Assembly: GCF_000010725.1 (NCBI RefSeq)
Contig: NC_013858.1
Span: 62,001 to 126,000 of the forward strand
Direction of reading: 5' to 3'
Length of the DNA stretch: 64,000 bases
Source of the DNA: Azospirillum sp. B510
GTDB taxonomy: Bacteria; Pseudomonadota; Alphaproteobacteria; Azospirillales; Azospirillaceae
The notes below the pieces were generated by a model. It worked only from the letters and a program-made list of their open reading frames with translations, was not told the origin of the DNA and did no database searches. Below are positions 16,238 through 24,778 of the stretch, in pieces (positions within the stretch are counted from its first letter, which is position 1; every line of letters starts with the position of its first letter). The translations under genes were made by a program, and so were the position numbers.

Positions 16238-17287
16238 TTACGCGCCGCGCATCCGCAGCGGCGACAGGCCGAACCAGCGGCGGAACGCCCGGCTGAAAGC
16301 GCTGACCTCCGAATAGCCCAGCAGCGCGCCGATGTCGGCGATGGGGACATGGCGCTGGCGGATATAGACCGCGGCCAGATCGCGCCGCACCCCCTCCACC
16401 AGATCGGAGAAGCTGAGCCCCTCGTCGGCCAGCCGGCGTTGCAGGGTCCAGCGGGCGATGCCCAGCCGGTCGGCGATGTCTTCGACGAAGGGCGGGCCTT
16501 CCGGCAACCGCGCCCGCACCTCCGCCTTGACGCGGTCGAGCAGGGGCGGCGTGCCGGTGTCGTGGGCGATGTCGATCAGCGTGCCGCACAGCGCGGTCAG
16601 CCGCGCCATGTCGCCGCCGGGCATGCGGCGGTCCAGGTGGCGGTCGCGCAGCAGGATGGCGTTGGTGCGCTGGCCGAAATGGGCGGGGGCGTCGAACAGC
16701 GCCTCGTGCTGGCGCCAGCCCTCGGGCTTGGGATGTTCGAAATGCACCTCCTCCGGCATCCAGGTCGGGCCGAGGCAGGCGCGCACCACATTGGCGAACA
16801 TGCCCATGGTGAGTTCGGCATCCTGCCGCCGTTCGACGATGCGGCCGTCGAGGATGCGGTATTCCAGCCGCAACAGCTCGCCGTCACGGACGAAACGGGT
16901 TTCCGTCGCCTGCTGGTGGAAGGGGAACAGCCGGGCGAGATGGTCGAGCGCCGATCCCAGCGTCGGCGCCGCCAGCGCGATGGACCCGATCAGACCCAGC
17001 ATCTCCGGCTGGAACTGGCGTCCGAACATCAGGCCGAAATTGTCGTTGCCGGTCTCCGCCGCCGCCACCTCCATCATCGCCACATAGGCGCGGAGGTCGA
17101 GCGCCACCGTGGGCTGGCCCAGCGCCCGCTCCTCCACACCGACGCGGTGGAACACCTGATCGGGGCAGCCGCCCTGCGCGGCGATGAAGCCGGATACCCC
17201 GGACGCCGCCGCGGCCAGGATGTTGTGTTGCACAGAGTTTGGGCGCTGGTCGCCGGTTTGCCCAATCGTTGGTCGGTGCGGCCTCAT
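16238..17287 (-). CDS. AraC-family transcriptional regulator with arabinose-binding-type N-terminal domain
   Basis: 349 residues from ATG 17287. The N-terminal about 230 residues match the AraC-type domain of OruR/PchR-like regulators (FGLMFGRQFQPEMLGLIGS, DARQ-like and WMPEEVHFEHP segments). The C-terminal HTH (ADRLGIARWTLQRRLADEGLSFSDLVEGVRRDLA and GYSEVSAFSRAFRRWFGLSPLRMR) is a standard double helix-turn-helix. No obvious target operon is adjacent; the next gene downstream is the Cache chemoreceptor, 198 nt away. Confidence 0.9.
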   Translation of the reverse strand: MRPHRPTIGQTGDQRPNSVQHNILAAAASGVSGFIAAQGGCPDQVFHRVGVEERALGQPTVALDLRAYVAMMEVAAAETGNDNFGLMFGRQFQPEMLGLIGSIALAAPTLGSALDHLARLFPFHQQATETRFVRDGELLRLEYRILDGRIVERRQDAELTMGMFANVVRACLGPTWMPEEVHFEHPKPEGWRQHEALFDAPAHFGQRTNAILLRDRHLDRRMPGGDMARLTALCGTLIDIAHDTGTPPLLDRVKAEVRARLPEGPPFVEDIADRLGIARWTLQRRLADEGLSFSDLVEGVRRDLAAVYIRQRHVPIADIGALLGYSEVSAFSRAFRRWFGLSPLRMRGA

Positions 17288-17409
17288 GACACAGCCCCTC
17301 GCAGCCGTTTTGCCGCAACGCAGCAAACATCGTGCCGGAAATCAGGCTGCCAGAGACCATTCGCCCTGGAAATTATACGATAGGTCTACGAATGGAGGGC
17401 GCCGGCCGT

Positions 17410-18078
17410 TCAGTTGTTGCGGCCGAAATCCGATCCGCGCGCCGGCTCCTTGAAATAGAACATGTCGCGGTCGAAGGTGACGTCGGTGCGCGGGTTCAGC
17501 AGGGCGACCTCGGTGGTCAGGCCCTGGGCGTCCAGCACGCGCCATTTGCGCAGCTGGAACGGACGGTCCTCGAACACCAGGGTCAGGGTGCCCTTGCCGG
17601 GATCCTTGGTCTCCAGCAGGCTGACCTCGATCACGCCGGGCGACTGGAACACCTCGGTGACGGTGACGTCGCCAGACAGCCTGATGTCGCTGCGCAGGAT
17701 GAAGTCGGCGAGCGTCGAGCCGATGGGGGCGCTCGATTGCTGGCGCATCTCGCCGTCCCAATAGAAGACGAAGCTGCCGTCGGCGACGATGAAATCCTTC
17801 AGCGGCCGGTCATATTCCAGCCGCATCCGGCCGGGCCGCCAGAGCGAGAAGGTGCCGGTCGCCTGCCGGCCGTTCGGCGCCACCTGGAGGAACTTGGATT
17901 GCAGGGTGGTGATGCCGTTCAGATAGGCCTCCACCTTGGCGACGACGGCCTGGTCCTGCGCCGACAGCGAGACGGGGGTGGCCGGGGCGGCGATGGCGGA
18001 CGGGGCGAACGCGGCCGGCAGCAGCAGAAGGGCGGCGGCCAGCAGGGCGGCGGAAAGGCGGCGAGGCACGGTGGTCAT
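17410..18078 (-). CDS. lolA: outer-membrane lipoprotein carrier protein LolA
   Basis: 222 residues with a clear signal peptide (LLAAALLLLPAAFAPSAIA). LolA features: VEAYLNGITTLQSKFLQVAPNG near the N-terminus, GTFSLWRPGRMRLEYDRP, IVADGSFVFYWD, and LQLRKWRV-like DRPFQLRKWRVLDAQGLTTEVAL. It would ferry lipoproteins across the periplasm to the outer membrane. It lies near ftsK on the other strand, an association of lolA and ftsK often seen in bacteria. Confidence 0.92.
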   Translation of the reverse strand: MTTVPRRLSAALLAAALLLLPAAFAPSAIAAPATPVSLSAQDQAVVAKVEAYLNGITTLQSKFLQVAPNGRQATGTFSLWRPGRMRLEYDRPLKDFIVADGSFVFYWDGEMRQQSSAPIGSTLADFILRSDIRLSGDVTVTEVFQSPGVIEVSLLETKDPGKGTLTLVFEDRPFQLRKWRVLDAQGLTTEVALLNPRTDVTFDRDMFYFKEPARGSDFGRNN

Positions 18079-18210
18079 CCTTGGTCGTCTTGGCCCGAAT
18101 GGCTTGAGCGGGCGATGAGGCGGACATAAGGCGTCCGCCCCCCGCTGCCAAGGATCACCGGTGCCGGGGCGAAGCGATTGCCTCGAAGGGGGACATCCGG
18201 AGCGGCCCGA

Positions 18211-19485
18211 TCAGAGAGGCTGCCCGCGGATCATCCGCGGCAGGTCGCCGACCACGCCCATGGCGTGCTTCATGAGGAAGCGCTTGACCGGCGGCAGCCG
18301 GTTGATCACCGCCATGCCCAGGTGGCGCGCCAGCTTGACCGGCGGGATGCTGTTGGAGAACAGATGGACCAGACCGTCGCACACCGCCGCCAGCAGCACG
18401 GTGTCGAAGCGGCGCCAGCGCTGGAAGCGGGCCAGCGCCTCCGGCCCGCCGACGTCGAGGCCGAGGCGGTGGGCGTCCACCACCACCTCCGCCAGGGCCG
18501 CGACGTCGCGCATGCCCAGATTAAGCCCCTGGCCGGCGATCGGATGGATGGCGTGCGCCGCCTCGCCGACCAGGGCCAGCCGGTCGGCGATGAAGCGGTC
18601 GGCCAGCAGCACCGACAGCGGCCACGCCTCCCGCTTGGTCAGCAGCGTGATCTCGCCGAGATAGCCGCCGGAGCGCCGCTGCAACTCATCGATGAACTGG
18701 TCGTCGGGCAGCTTCAGATAGCTGTCGACCAGCGCGGCCTTCTCGCTCCACACGATGGAACAGCGGTTGTCGGTCATCGGCAGGACGGCGAAGGGGCCGT
18801 TGGGCAGGAAATGCTCGACCGCGACGCCCTTGTGCGGTTCCGTGTGGCGGATGGTGCAGATGATGGCGCTCTGGTCGTAGGACCAGCGCCGCACCCTGAT
18901 GCCGGCGCTGTCGCGCGCCATCGACCGCCGCCCGTCGGCGCCGACCAGCAGCCGGCCGCGCACGGTGCGCCCATCGGCGAGCCGGACCGCGACGCCGGAG
19001 CGGTCGCGCTCCACCGTCACCGCCTTGGCCGGCGCCAGATGGACCAGTCCCGGCAGCTCGGCCGCGCGGGCGAACAGGGCGCGGCGGATGTCCTTGTTGT
19101 CGAGGATCCAGCCGAAGGGCAGGTGCTTGCCCTCCATCGCCAGCTCGGTGTGGTCGTAATGGATGAACAGCGGCGAGAACTGGTCGGCGATGCGGATGTC
19201 CAGCATCGGCCCGGCCTGATCGGCCATGTGGTGCCAGACGCCCGCCGCCTCCAGCACCATCTTGGAGGCGTAGGAGATCGCCGTGGTGCGGATGTCGAAC
19301 TCGCGGTCGCCCATGCGTTCGGGGCTGTCCTGGTCGATGCAGACCACCGGCACGCCGGCGCTGGCCAGCGCCGCCGCCATGGTCAGCCCGGCCAGACCGC
19401 CGCCCAGCACCACGACCTCGGTGGTGATGTCGCCGCCCTGCGGGGGGACGGTCGCTTTGCCCGATTCGGTGCCCGGTACGGCCAT
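18211..19485 (-). CDS. ubiH: FAD-dependent ubiquinone biosynthesis hydroxylase (UbiH/UbiF family)
   Basis: 424 residues. FAD-binding motifs are VVLGGGLAGLTMAAAL near residue 25-45, GADGRRSMAR in the middle, and LVGEAAHAIHPIAGQGLNLGMRD, the family hallmark in which E replaces the more common D. It would hydroxylate the aromatic ring of the ubiquinone precursor at the membrane. Which ring position it modifies (UbiH, UbiF, UbiI or the alphaproteobacterial UbiL) cannot be told from sequence alone, so the symbol denotes the family. Confidence 0.88.
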   Translation of the reverse strand: MAVPGTESGKATVPPQGGDITTEVVVLGGGLAGLTMAAALASAGVPVVCIDQDSPERMGDREFDIRTTAISYASKMVLEAAGVWHHMADQAGPMLDIRIADQFSPLFIHYDHTELAMEGKHLPFGWILDNKDIRRALFARAAELPGLVHLAPAKAVTVERDRSGVAVRLADGRTVRGRLLVGADGRRSMARDSAGIRVRRWSYDQSAIICTIRHTEPHKGVAVEHFLPNGPFAVLPMTDNRCSIVWSEKAALVDSYLKLPDDQFIDELQRRSGGYLGEITLLTKREAWPLSVLLADRFIADRLALVGEAAHAIHPIAGQGLNLGMRDVAALAEVVVDAHRLGLDVGGPEALARFQRWRRFDTVLLAAVCDGLVHLFSNSIPPVKLARHLGMAVINRLPPVKRFLMKHAMGVVGDLPRMIRGQPL

Positions 19486-19907
19486 GATGCTCGCTGTCCT
19501 CTCGCCTTAGGCTGCATGTGCGCCGATCGCCGGCCGGGTCGGGGTCCTGCCCCTCCGCCTTGCCGGCGCCGTCGCGCGTTCAGACAATTGTCGCACGGGC
19601 GCGTCCTGTCCAGTGTCCTGTCCGGCATCCGCCCCCTGGTCATCGGTTGCCCGGCCGCCGGGCGGGCTGCCTATGATCGTATTTTAGGCGGATGCCGTTC
19701 TTTTAGGCGCCCAATCAACGGGCATAGTCTCATCATCGCAGCATATTTCAACCGGCACGATTCTTGTAACCGTTGATTTTTGCGGCTGACGCGAACAGGC
19801 TTGGGCCATCGGCGGGAGGACGGGACGGCTGTCGGGCCGGACTGGAACCGCAACGGGGCGGCCAAGATCTTGCACGCGGCCGGAACAACGCTTTAAGGGG
19901 AAGCCAC
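19486..19907. other. 422-nt divergent region between ubiH and glnZ
   Basis: The region contains the candidate sigma-54 core (19753-19767) and two nearby copies of TTTTAGGCG (within about 19681-19711), one before GATGCCG and one before CCCAATC. No open frame looks genuine. The divergent ubiH promoter must lie in its left part. Confidence 0.5.
19753..19767 (+). promoter_or_regulatory. candidate sigma-54 (-24/-12) promoter for glnZ
   Basis: CGGCACGATTCTTGT has the -24 GG and GCACG block followed at correct spacing by TTGT, compared with the TGGCACG-N4-TTGC consensus; the final C is T. It lies 141 nt upstream of the glnZ ATG. Nitrogen-regulated expression of PII genes from such promoters is well known, but no clear NtrC sites were found upstream, so the call rests on the core alone. 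Confidence 0.5.
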
Positions 19908-20246
19908 ATGAAACTGGTTATGGCCATCATCAAGCCGTTCAAGCTCGACGAAGTGCGCGAGGCGCTGACGTCGCTCGGGATCCAGGGCCTGACCGTCAGC
20001 GAGGTCAAGGGCTTCGGCCGGCAGAAGGGCCAGACGGAAATCTACCGCGGCGCCGAATATTCCGTGAGCTTCCTGCCCAAGGTGAAGGTCGAGGTCGCGG
20101 TGTCCGACGACCAGTATGAACAGGTGGTCGAGGCGATCCAGAAGGCCGCCAACACCGGCCGCATCGGCGACGGCAAGATCTTCGTGCTGGAGATCGCCCA
20201 GGCCGTGCGCATCCGCACCGGCGAGACCAACGCCGAAGCGCTGTAA
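19908..20246 (+). CDS. glnZ: nitrogen regulatory PII protein GlnZ (GlnK-type)
   Basis: 112 residues, the exact PII length, after an AAGGGGAAG ribosome-binding site. It begins MKLVMAIIKPFKLDEVREAL, has the T-loop with uridylylation target Y51 in RGAEYSVSF, and the nucleotide-binding GRIGDGKIFV motif. The sequence closely matches my memory of A. brasilense GlnZ, which signals nitrogen status to partners such as AmtB and DraG. The downstream aminotransferase gene repeats the reported glnZ-aat order. Confidence 0.96.
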   Translation: MKLVMAIIKPFKLDEVREALTSLGIQGLTVSEVKGFGRQKGQTEIYRGAEYSVSFLPKVKVEVAVSDDQYEQVVEAIQKAANTGRIGDGKIFVLEIAQAVRIRTGETNAEAL

Positions 20247-20265
20247 GGGCGGTACCGTTTCCGAT

Positions 20266-20317
20266 CGGGTCCGCTCCACCGGGCGGGAACGGACCCGGCG
20301 GGCGCGCCTCGCGCGCC
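20266..20317 (+). terminator. possible terminator hairpins after glnZ
   Basis: CGGGTCCG (20266-20273) pairs with CGGACCCG (20290-20297), and directly after it GGCGCGC (20301-20307) pairs with GCGCGCC (20311-20317); a TCTTTTC run follows at about 20333. The arrangement would fit termination of a monocistronic glnZ transcript, but there is no immediate T tract, so this is tentative. Confidence 0.35.
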
Positions 20318-20539
20318 TGTCTCCCGCCCGCATCTTTTCGCGCCTTCGCCTTTTCGTGCCGGCCGTTCAGCTTCCGCCGGCCGGCCTCCGCCGTGACCGT
20401 TCGGCAACCCGTCCACTGTCGCGGGCTCTGGGCGCTTGTGCCCCTTGGGCGGCGCCGATAGGATCGGCCTTCCACAAGACATGGCCGCCGTTCCCGGCCG
20501 GGGCGCGGCATCCGGGGTGCGAAGAGGGTTTGCGTCGTC

Positions 20540-21796
20540 ATGGTCTCTGCCGATTTCAGCGTCAACAGCGGTGCCGTCTTCACCGAGGCCATCGGCAACG
20601 ACCGGCTCGACCTGCTGACCGACTATCCCTTCACCCGGCTGGCCAATCTGCTGGCGCCGATCACCCCGCGCGCCAACGTCTCCCCCATCCTGCTGACGGT
20701 GGGCGAGCCGCAGCATGCCCCGCCCGTCCTGCTGGAGGAGACGCTGCGCGCGTCGGCGTCGGGCTGGAACAAATATCCGCCGGTCGGCGGCACGCCGGAG
20801 TTCCGCGCCGCCGCCGGCGACTGGCTGACCCGCCGCTACGGCCTGCCGGCCGGTCTGCTGCATGCCGACAGCTCCGTCCTGCCGCTGTCCGGCACGCGCG
20901 AGGCGCTGTTCATGCTGGCCCTGCTGGCGGTGCCGGCGCGCAAGGCCGGGCGTCAGCCGGCGGTGCTGATGCCGAACCCCTTCTACGCGCCCTATGAAGG
21001 GGCGGCGGTGATGGCGGGGGCCGAGCCGGTGTTCCTGTCGGCCACGCGCGAAACCGGTTTCCTGCCCGACCTCGACGCCCTGGCGCCGGAGCTGCTGGAG
21101 CGCACGGCGCTGTTCTACCTCTGCACCCCGGCCAACCCGCAGGGGGCGGCGGCCAGCCCGGCCTATCTCGCCAAGGCGATCGGGCTGGCGCGGCGGTATG
21201 GTTTCGTGCTGGCGGTCGACGAATGCTATGCCGAGATCTGGCTGGACGCGCCGCCGGCCGGCGCGCTCCAGGTTGCCGCCGGCCTGCCGCATGACGACGG
21301 CAAGCCCTGGGCCAACCTGCTGGTCTTCCACTCCCTGTCCAAGCGGTCGAGCGCCGCCGGCCTGCGCTCCGGCTTCGTCGCCGGCGACCCGGCGCTGATC
21401 GGGCGCTTCTCCCGCCTGCGCAGCTATGGCTGCGCCGGCATGCCGTTGCCGATCCAGGCGGCCAGCACCGCGCTGTGGCGCGACGAGGCGCATGTCGAGG
21501 AGAACCGGGCCGCCTACCGCGCCAAGTTCGCGGCGGCCGAGGCGGAGCTGGGCGGGCGCTACGGCTACTACCGGCCCGCCGGCGGCTTCTTCCTGTGGCT
21601 GGAGGTCGGCGATGGCGAGGAGGCGGCCAAGCGGCTGTGGGCGGAGGGAGCGGTCCGCGTGCTGCCCGGCGCCTATCTGTCGCGCGGCAATCCCGGCGAG
21701 CCGAACCCCGGCGACGCCTTCATCCGCGTGGCCCTGGTGCAGGACGCCGACACCGTCGCCCAGGCCTGCGCCGCCATCGTCCGCATTCTCGGCTGA
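20540..21796 (+). CDS. aat: class I/II PLP aminotransferase (Aat, DapC-like)
   Basis: 418 residues. Fold-type I motifs: PVGGTPEFRAAAGDWL, LSGTREALFM, PNPFYAPYEGA, CTPANPQGA, VDECYAEIW, and the PLP lysine K268 in HSLSKRSSAAGLRSGF. The SLSKRSSAAGLRSGF form and LLTDYPFTRLANLL start resemble succinyl-diaminopimelate aminotransferases annotated in alphaproteobacteria, so a role in lysine/peptidoglycan synthesis is possible; dapB is also in this window. It follows glnZ by 293 nt. The symbol aat reflects the described Azospirillum gene order. Confidence 0.88.
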   Translation: MVSADFSVNSGAVFTEAIGNDRLDLLTDYPFTRLANLLAPITPRANVSPILLTVGEPQHAPPVLLEETLRASASGWNKYPPVGGTPEFRAAAGDWLTRRYGLPAGLLHADSSVLPLSGTREALFMLALLAVPARKAGRQPAVLMPNPFYAPYEGAAVMAGAEPVFLSATRETGFLPDLDALAPELLERTALFYLCTPANPQGAAASPAYLAKAIGLARRYGFVLAVDECYAEIWLDAPPAGALQVAAGLPHDDGKPWANLLVFHSLSKRSSAAGLRSGFVAGDPALIGRFSRLRSYGCAGMPLPIQAASTALWRDEAHVEENRAAYRAKFAAAEAELGGRYGYYRPAGGFFLWLEVGDGEEAAKRLWAEGAVRVLPGAYLSRGNPGEPNPGDAFIRVALVQDADTVAQACAAIVRILG

Positions 21797-21811
21797 CCGG
21801 CTCCGGCCGGT

Positions 21812-21841
21812 CCCAAGTTCCGGTTTTCCAAGTTCCGGTTT
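21812..21841 (+). repeat. short tandem repeat between aat and ftsK
   Basis: CCAAGTTCCGGTTT occurs at 21813-21826 and again at 21828-21841, a 15-nt period, in the 74-nt gap before ftsK. It has no evident function and could be a replication-slippage product. Confidence 0.6.
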
Positions 21842-21870
21842 CAGATTCTACAGCACGAGGTTTCCATCCC

Positions 21871-24471
21871 ATGGCCCGACCCGCCGGCCCCCCCTCCGCG
21901 CGACCCCGGCCCAGCCTGGGACGGACCGCCCCCGGCCCGCGCAAGGGGGGCCCCCGCGACACCGCCAATGAAGCGGGCAAGGACCGCATCCGGCCGGGCC
22001 GCGGCCGGCAGGAGAAGCCGCCCTTCTTCTCCCCGGCGATGCGCGCCTTCGTCGTCGCCCGCGCCCGCGAGGCGATGGGATTCGCGCTGGGGCTGTTCGG
22101 CCTGCTGCTGATGGTGCTGCTCGGCAGCTACGACCCGCATGACGCCTCGCTGAACTCGATTCCCGCCACCCCGGGGGGGGCGCGCAACCTGTTCGGCACG
22201 CCCGGCGCCTATGCCGCCGATCTGCTGATCCAGTCGCTGGGCTGGTCCGCCTTCGTCATCGCCCTGGTGCCGATGTTCTGGGGCTGGCGGCTGGGGGCGC
22301 AGCGCAAACTGGGCAACCCGCTGTTCCGCACCGTGCTGGCGCTGTGGGGCGTGTTCCTGGTGTCGATGGCGCTGGCCGGGCTGACCGACGCCTCCACCGA
22401 TCCGCTGGCTCCGCTGCCCGGCGGCAGCATCGGCCAAGTGCTGCTGCGCGGCGTCGGCAACCTGTTCGGGGCCGAACCGATGGTGGCGACCGCCGCCGCG
22501 GTCGGCGGCGGGCTGGTGCTGTTCCTGGCCGCCGGCCTGTCCATCGGCGAATGGATCGCCAGCTTCCGCGCGCTCGGCCGCGGCATGGTGAACGGTGTCC
22601 ATCTTGTCCGCCGCGGTTTCGGCAGCGGCGTCGATGCCCTGCGCCGCCATGGCCGCAACGCCGCGCAGGCGGCCTCGGTCGCGGTGGACGAGTCGCTGCG
22701 CGGCGGCGATCCGTCGAAACGCAACCGCCCGCGCTTCGACGAGGCCGTACAGGTGACCCCGCTTCCCCCGGCCGGCCTCGACGCCGGTCCGGTTCCCCTG
22801 TCCGCCGTGCCGGCTGCGGCCGCACCGGCCGCGGCCGACAGGCCGGTGCGCGCCGTCCCCATCGTCGCTCCGCCCAAATCCGCGGCGGCGGAGCGCGAGG
22901 CCGCGAAGACCGGCCCGCGCCAGACCCGCCTGCCACTGGGCGAGGGGGAGGGGCCGGCGGGCTATGAACTGCCGCCGCTCGACCTGCTTCAGATGCCGCC
23001 CACCGGCATCCGCGGCGAACAGCTGGACGAGGCGGCGCTCCAGCGCAACGCCGGCCAGCTGGAGGGTGTGCTGGGGGATTTCGGCGTGCGCGGGGAGATC
23101 CAGAAGGTCCATCCCGGCCCGGTCGTCACCCTGTACGAGCTGGAGCCGGCCCCCGGCACCAAATCCTCGCGCGTCATCGGTCTCGCCGACGACATCGCCC
23201 GCTCGATGAGCGCGGTGTCGGTCCGCGTCGCCGTGGTGCCCGGCCGCAACGTCATCGGCGTCGAGCTGCCCAACGCCAAGCGCGAGACCGTGCTGCTGCG
23301 CGAGCTGATGGCGGCGGAAGGCTTCGACAAGCATGGCGGCAAGCTGGCGCTGGCGCTGGGCAAGGACATCGGCGGCCAGCCGGTGGTCGCCGACCTCGCC
23401 CGCTTCCCCCATCTGCTGGTCGCCGGCACCACCGGGTCGGGCAAGTCGGTAGCGATCAACACGATGATCCTGTCGTTGCTCTACCGGCTGCCGCCGGAGC
23501 GCTGCCGCTTCATCATGATCGACCCCAAGATGCTGGAGCTGTCGGTCTATGAGGGCATTCCCCATCTGCTGACGCCGGTGGTCACCGACCCGAAAAAGGC
23601 GGTGGTCGCGCTGAAATGGACGGTGCGGGAGATGGAGGACCGCTACCGCAACATGTCCAAGCTGGGCGTGCGCAACATCGAAGGCTACAACGCCCGCCTG
23701 CGCGAGGCGCGTGAGGGCGGCGAGTCTCTGACCCGCCGCGTCCAGACCGGCTTCGACCCCGATACCGGCAAGCCGCTGTTCGAGGAGCAGCCGCTCGACC
23801 TGACCGAGCTGCCCTACATCGTCGTCATCGTCGACGAGATGGCCGACCTGATGCTGGTCGCCGGCAAGGACATCGAGGCGGCGATCCAGCGTCTGGCGCA
23901 GATGGCGCGCGCCGCCGGCATCCATCTGATCATGGCGACCCAGCGCCCGTCGGTCGACGTCATCACCGGCACCATCAAGGCCAACTTCCCGACCCGCATC
24001 AGCTTCCAGGTCACCAGCAAGATCGACAGCCGCACCATCCTGGGCGAGCAGGGCGCCGAGCAGCTGCTGGGCCAGGGCGACATGCTCTATATGGCCGGCG
24101 GCGGCCGCATCACCCGTGTCCATGGCCCCTTCGTCTCCGACCACGAGGTCGAGCAGATCGTCAGGTTCCTCAAGGCGCAGGGCGAGCCCAACTATGTCGA
24201 CGCCATCCTGGAGGATGAGGAGGGCGAGGAGTCCTTCGAGGACGGCGGCCTGCCCGGCACCGGCGGCGGCTCCGGCGACGACCTCTACGACAAGGCGGTC
24301 GCGGTGGTCTGCCGCGAGCGCAAGGCCTCGACCAGCTTCATCCAGCGCCAGCTTCGCATCGGCTACAACTCCGCCGCCCGGCTGATCGAGCGGATGGAGA
24401 CCGAGGGGGTGGTCAGCAAGCCCAACCACTCCGGCAAGCGCGAAGTTCTGGCGCGCAACATTGATGAATGA
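21871..24471 (+). CDS. ftsK: DNA translocase FtsK
   Basis: 866 residues from ATG 21871. The N-terminus is basic and Pro-rich, followed by about four membrane helices (roughly residues 65-240), a Pro/Ala-rich linker, then the motor: Walker A GTTGSGKS at 519-526, MIDPKMLELSVYEGIPHL, VVIVDEMADLM, and RISFQVTSKIDSRTILGEQGAEQLLG. The C-terminal winged-helix gamma domain (about 800-866) contains STSFIQRQLRIGYNSAARLIERME, which reads KOPS sites. It pumps chromosome ends through the septum at division. Confidence 0.96.
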   Translation: MARPAGPPSARPRPSLGRTAPGPRKGGPRDTANEAGKDRIRPGRGRQEKPPFFSPAMRAFVVARAREAMGFALGLFGLLLMVLLGSYDPHDASLNSIPATPGGARNLFGTPGAYAADLLIQSLGWSAFVIALVPMFWGWRLGAQRKLGNPLFRTVLALWGVFLVSMALAGLTDASTDPLAPLPGGSIGQVLLRGVGNLFGAEPMVATAAAVGGGLVLFLAAGLSIGEWIASFRALGRGMVNGVHLVRRGFGSGVDALRRHGRNAAQAASVAVDESLRGGDPSKRNRPRFDEAVQVTPLPPAGLDAGPVPLSAVPAAAAPAAADRPVRAVPIVAPPKSAAAEREAAKTGPRQTRLPLGEGEGPAGYELPPLDLLQMPPTGIRGEQLDEAALQRNAGQLEGVLGDFGVRGEIQKVHPGPVVTLYELEPAPGTKSSRVIGLADDIARSMSAVSVRVAVVPGRNVIGVELPNAKRETVLLRELMAAEGFDKHGGKLALALGKDIGGQPVVADLARFPHLLVAGTTGSGKSVAINTMILSLLYRLPPERCRFIMIDPKMLELSVYEGIPHLLTPVVTDPKKAVVALKWTVREMEDRYRNMSKLGVRNIEGYNARLREAREGGESLTRRVQTGFDPDTGKPLFEEQPLDLTELPYIVVIVDEMADLMLVAGKDIEAAIQRLAQMARAAGIHLIMATQRPSVDVITGTIKANFPTRISFQVTSKIDSRTILGEQGAEQLLGQGDMLYMAGGGRITRVHGPFVSDHEVEQIVRFLKAQGEPNYVDAILEDEEGEESFEDGGLPGTGGGSGDDLYDKAVAVVCRERKASTSFIQRQLRIGYNSAARLIERMETEGVVSKPNHSGKREVLARNIDE

Positions 24472-24526
24472 GTGTTTTCGGGTGCCCCGTTGACAGCGAT
24501 GGGGTGCCGCACCAATATCGGGGGTA

Positions 24527-24559
24527 GGCGGGCCGGGGACGCCAATTCCCCGGTCCGCC
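24527..24559. terminator. hairpin between ftsK and convergent small ORF
   Basis: GGCGGGCCGGGGA (24527-24539) pairs with TCCCCGGTCCGCC (24547-24559), 13 bp with one G-U pair and a 7-nt loop. It lies between ftsK and the stop of the minus-strand 24-codon frame, so it may end transcription from both sides, although no T tract follows. Confidence 0.55.
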
Positions 24560-24568
24560 CGCCCGATC

Positions 24569-24643
24569 TTAGTGCATCAGAAGGTCAAGCAGCCGCTTGA
24601 CGATCTCCAGCACCAGGATCAGGAGAGTGAGGATCTTCTCCAT
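24569..24643 (-). CDS. 24-residue hydrophobic peptide, possible small membrane protein
   Basis: ATG 24643 to TAA 24569 encodes MEKILTLLILVLEIVKRLLD followed by LLMH. Leucine and isoleucine dominate, giving one amphipathic or membrane-inserting helix with a Lys-Arg pair in the middle. A strong ribosome-binding stretch GGGAGGG lies 7 nt upstream and AGGAGG directly abuts the ATG. The frame ends just before a 13-bp hairpin. This makes it a credible small gene, resembling in size and composition type I toxin or other small membrane peptides, but no homologue is recognised and expression is unproven. Confidence 0.5.
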   Translation of the reverse strand: MEKILTLLILVLEIVKRLLDLLMH

Positions 24644-24669
24644 CCTCCTACCCTCCCTTGGTACGGCGG

Positions 24670-24692
24670 CGATGGCGGCCCGTCCGCCATCG
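24670..24692 (-). terminator. hairpin downstream of znuB
   Basis: CGATGGCGG (24670-24678) and CCGCCATCG (24684-24692) form a perfect 9-bp stem with a 5-nt loop, about 80 nt past the znuB stop and just upstream of the 24-codon peptide gene. There is no T tract, so intrinsic termination is uncertain. Confidence 0.4.
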
Positions 24693-24762
24693 CGTCCGCC
24701 GAGGGACTATGGCCCAGGCGGGCGCACCCGGAAACGGGAATTCCATGCGGTCGTATTCTTTT

Positions 24763-24778
24763 GTTGATTGCAATCAAC
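24763..24778. repeat. 16-bp perfect palindrome at the znuB 3' end
   Basis: GTTGATTGCAATCAAC is perfectly self-complementary and includes the znuB stop codon. It could be a protein-binding site or part of an end-of-transcript structure; nothing else indicates which. Confidence 0.5.

Noticed and set aside
20247..20539. Possible small gene between glnZ and aat
   Set aside because: Frames here are low-complexity and without ribosome-binding sites; hairpins explain part of the region.
21841..24429. An 862-codon minus-strand frame opposite ftsK
   Set aside because: Low-complexity His/Gln/Arg-rich translation with no motif; ftsK on the other strand is unambiguous.
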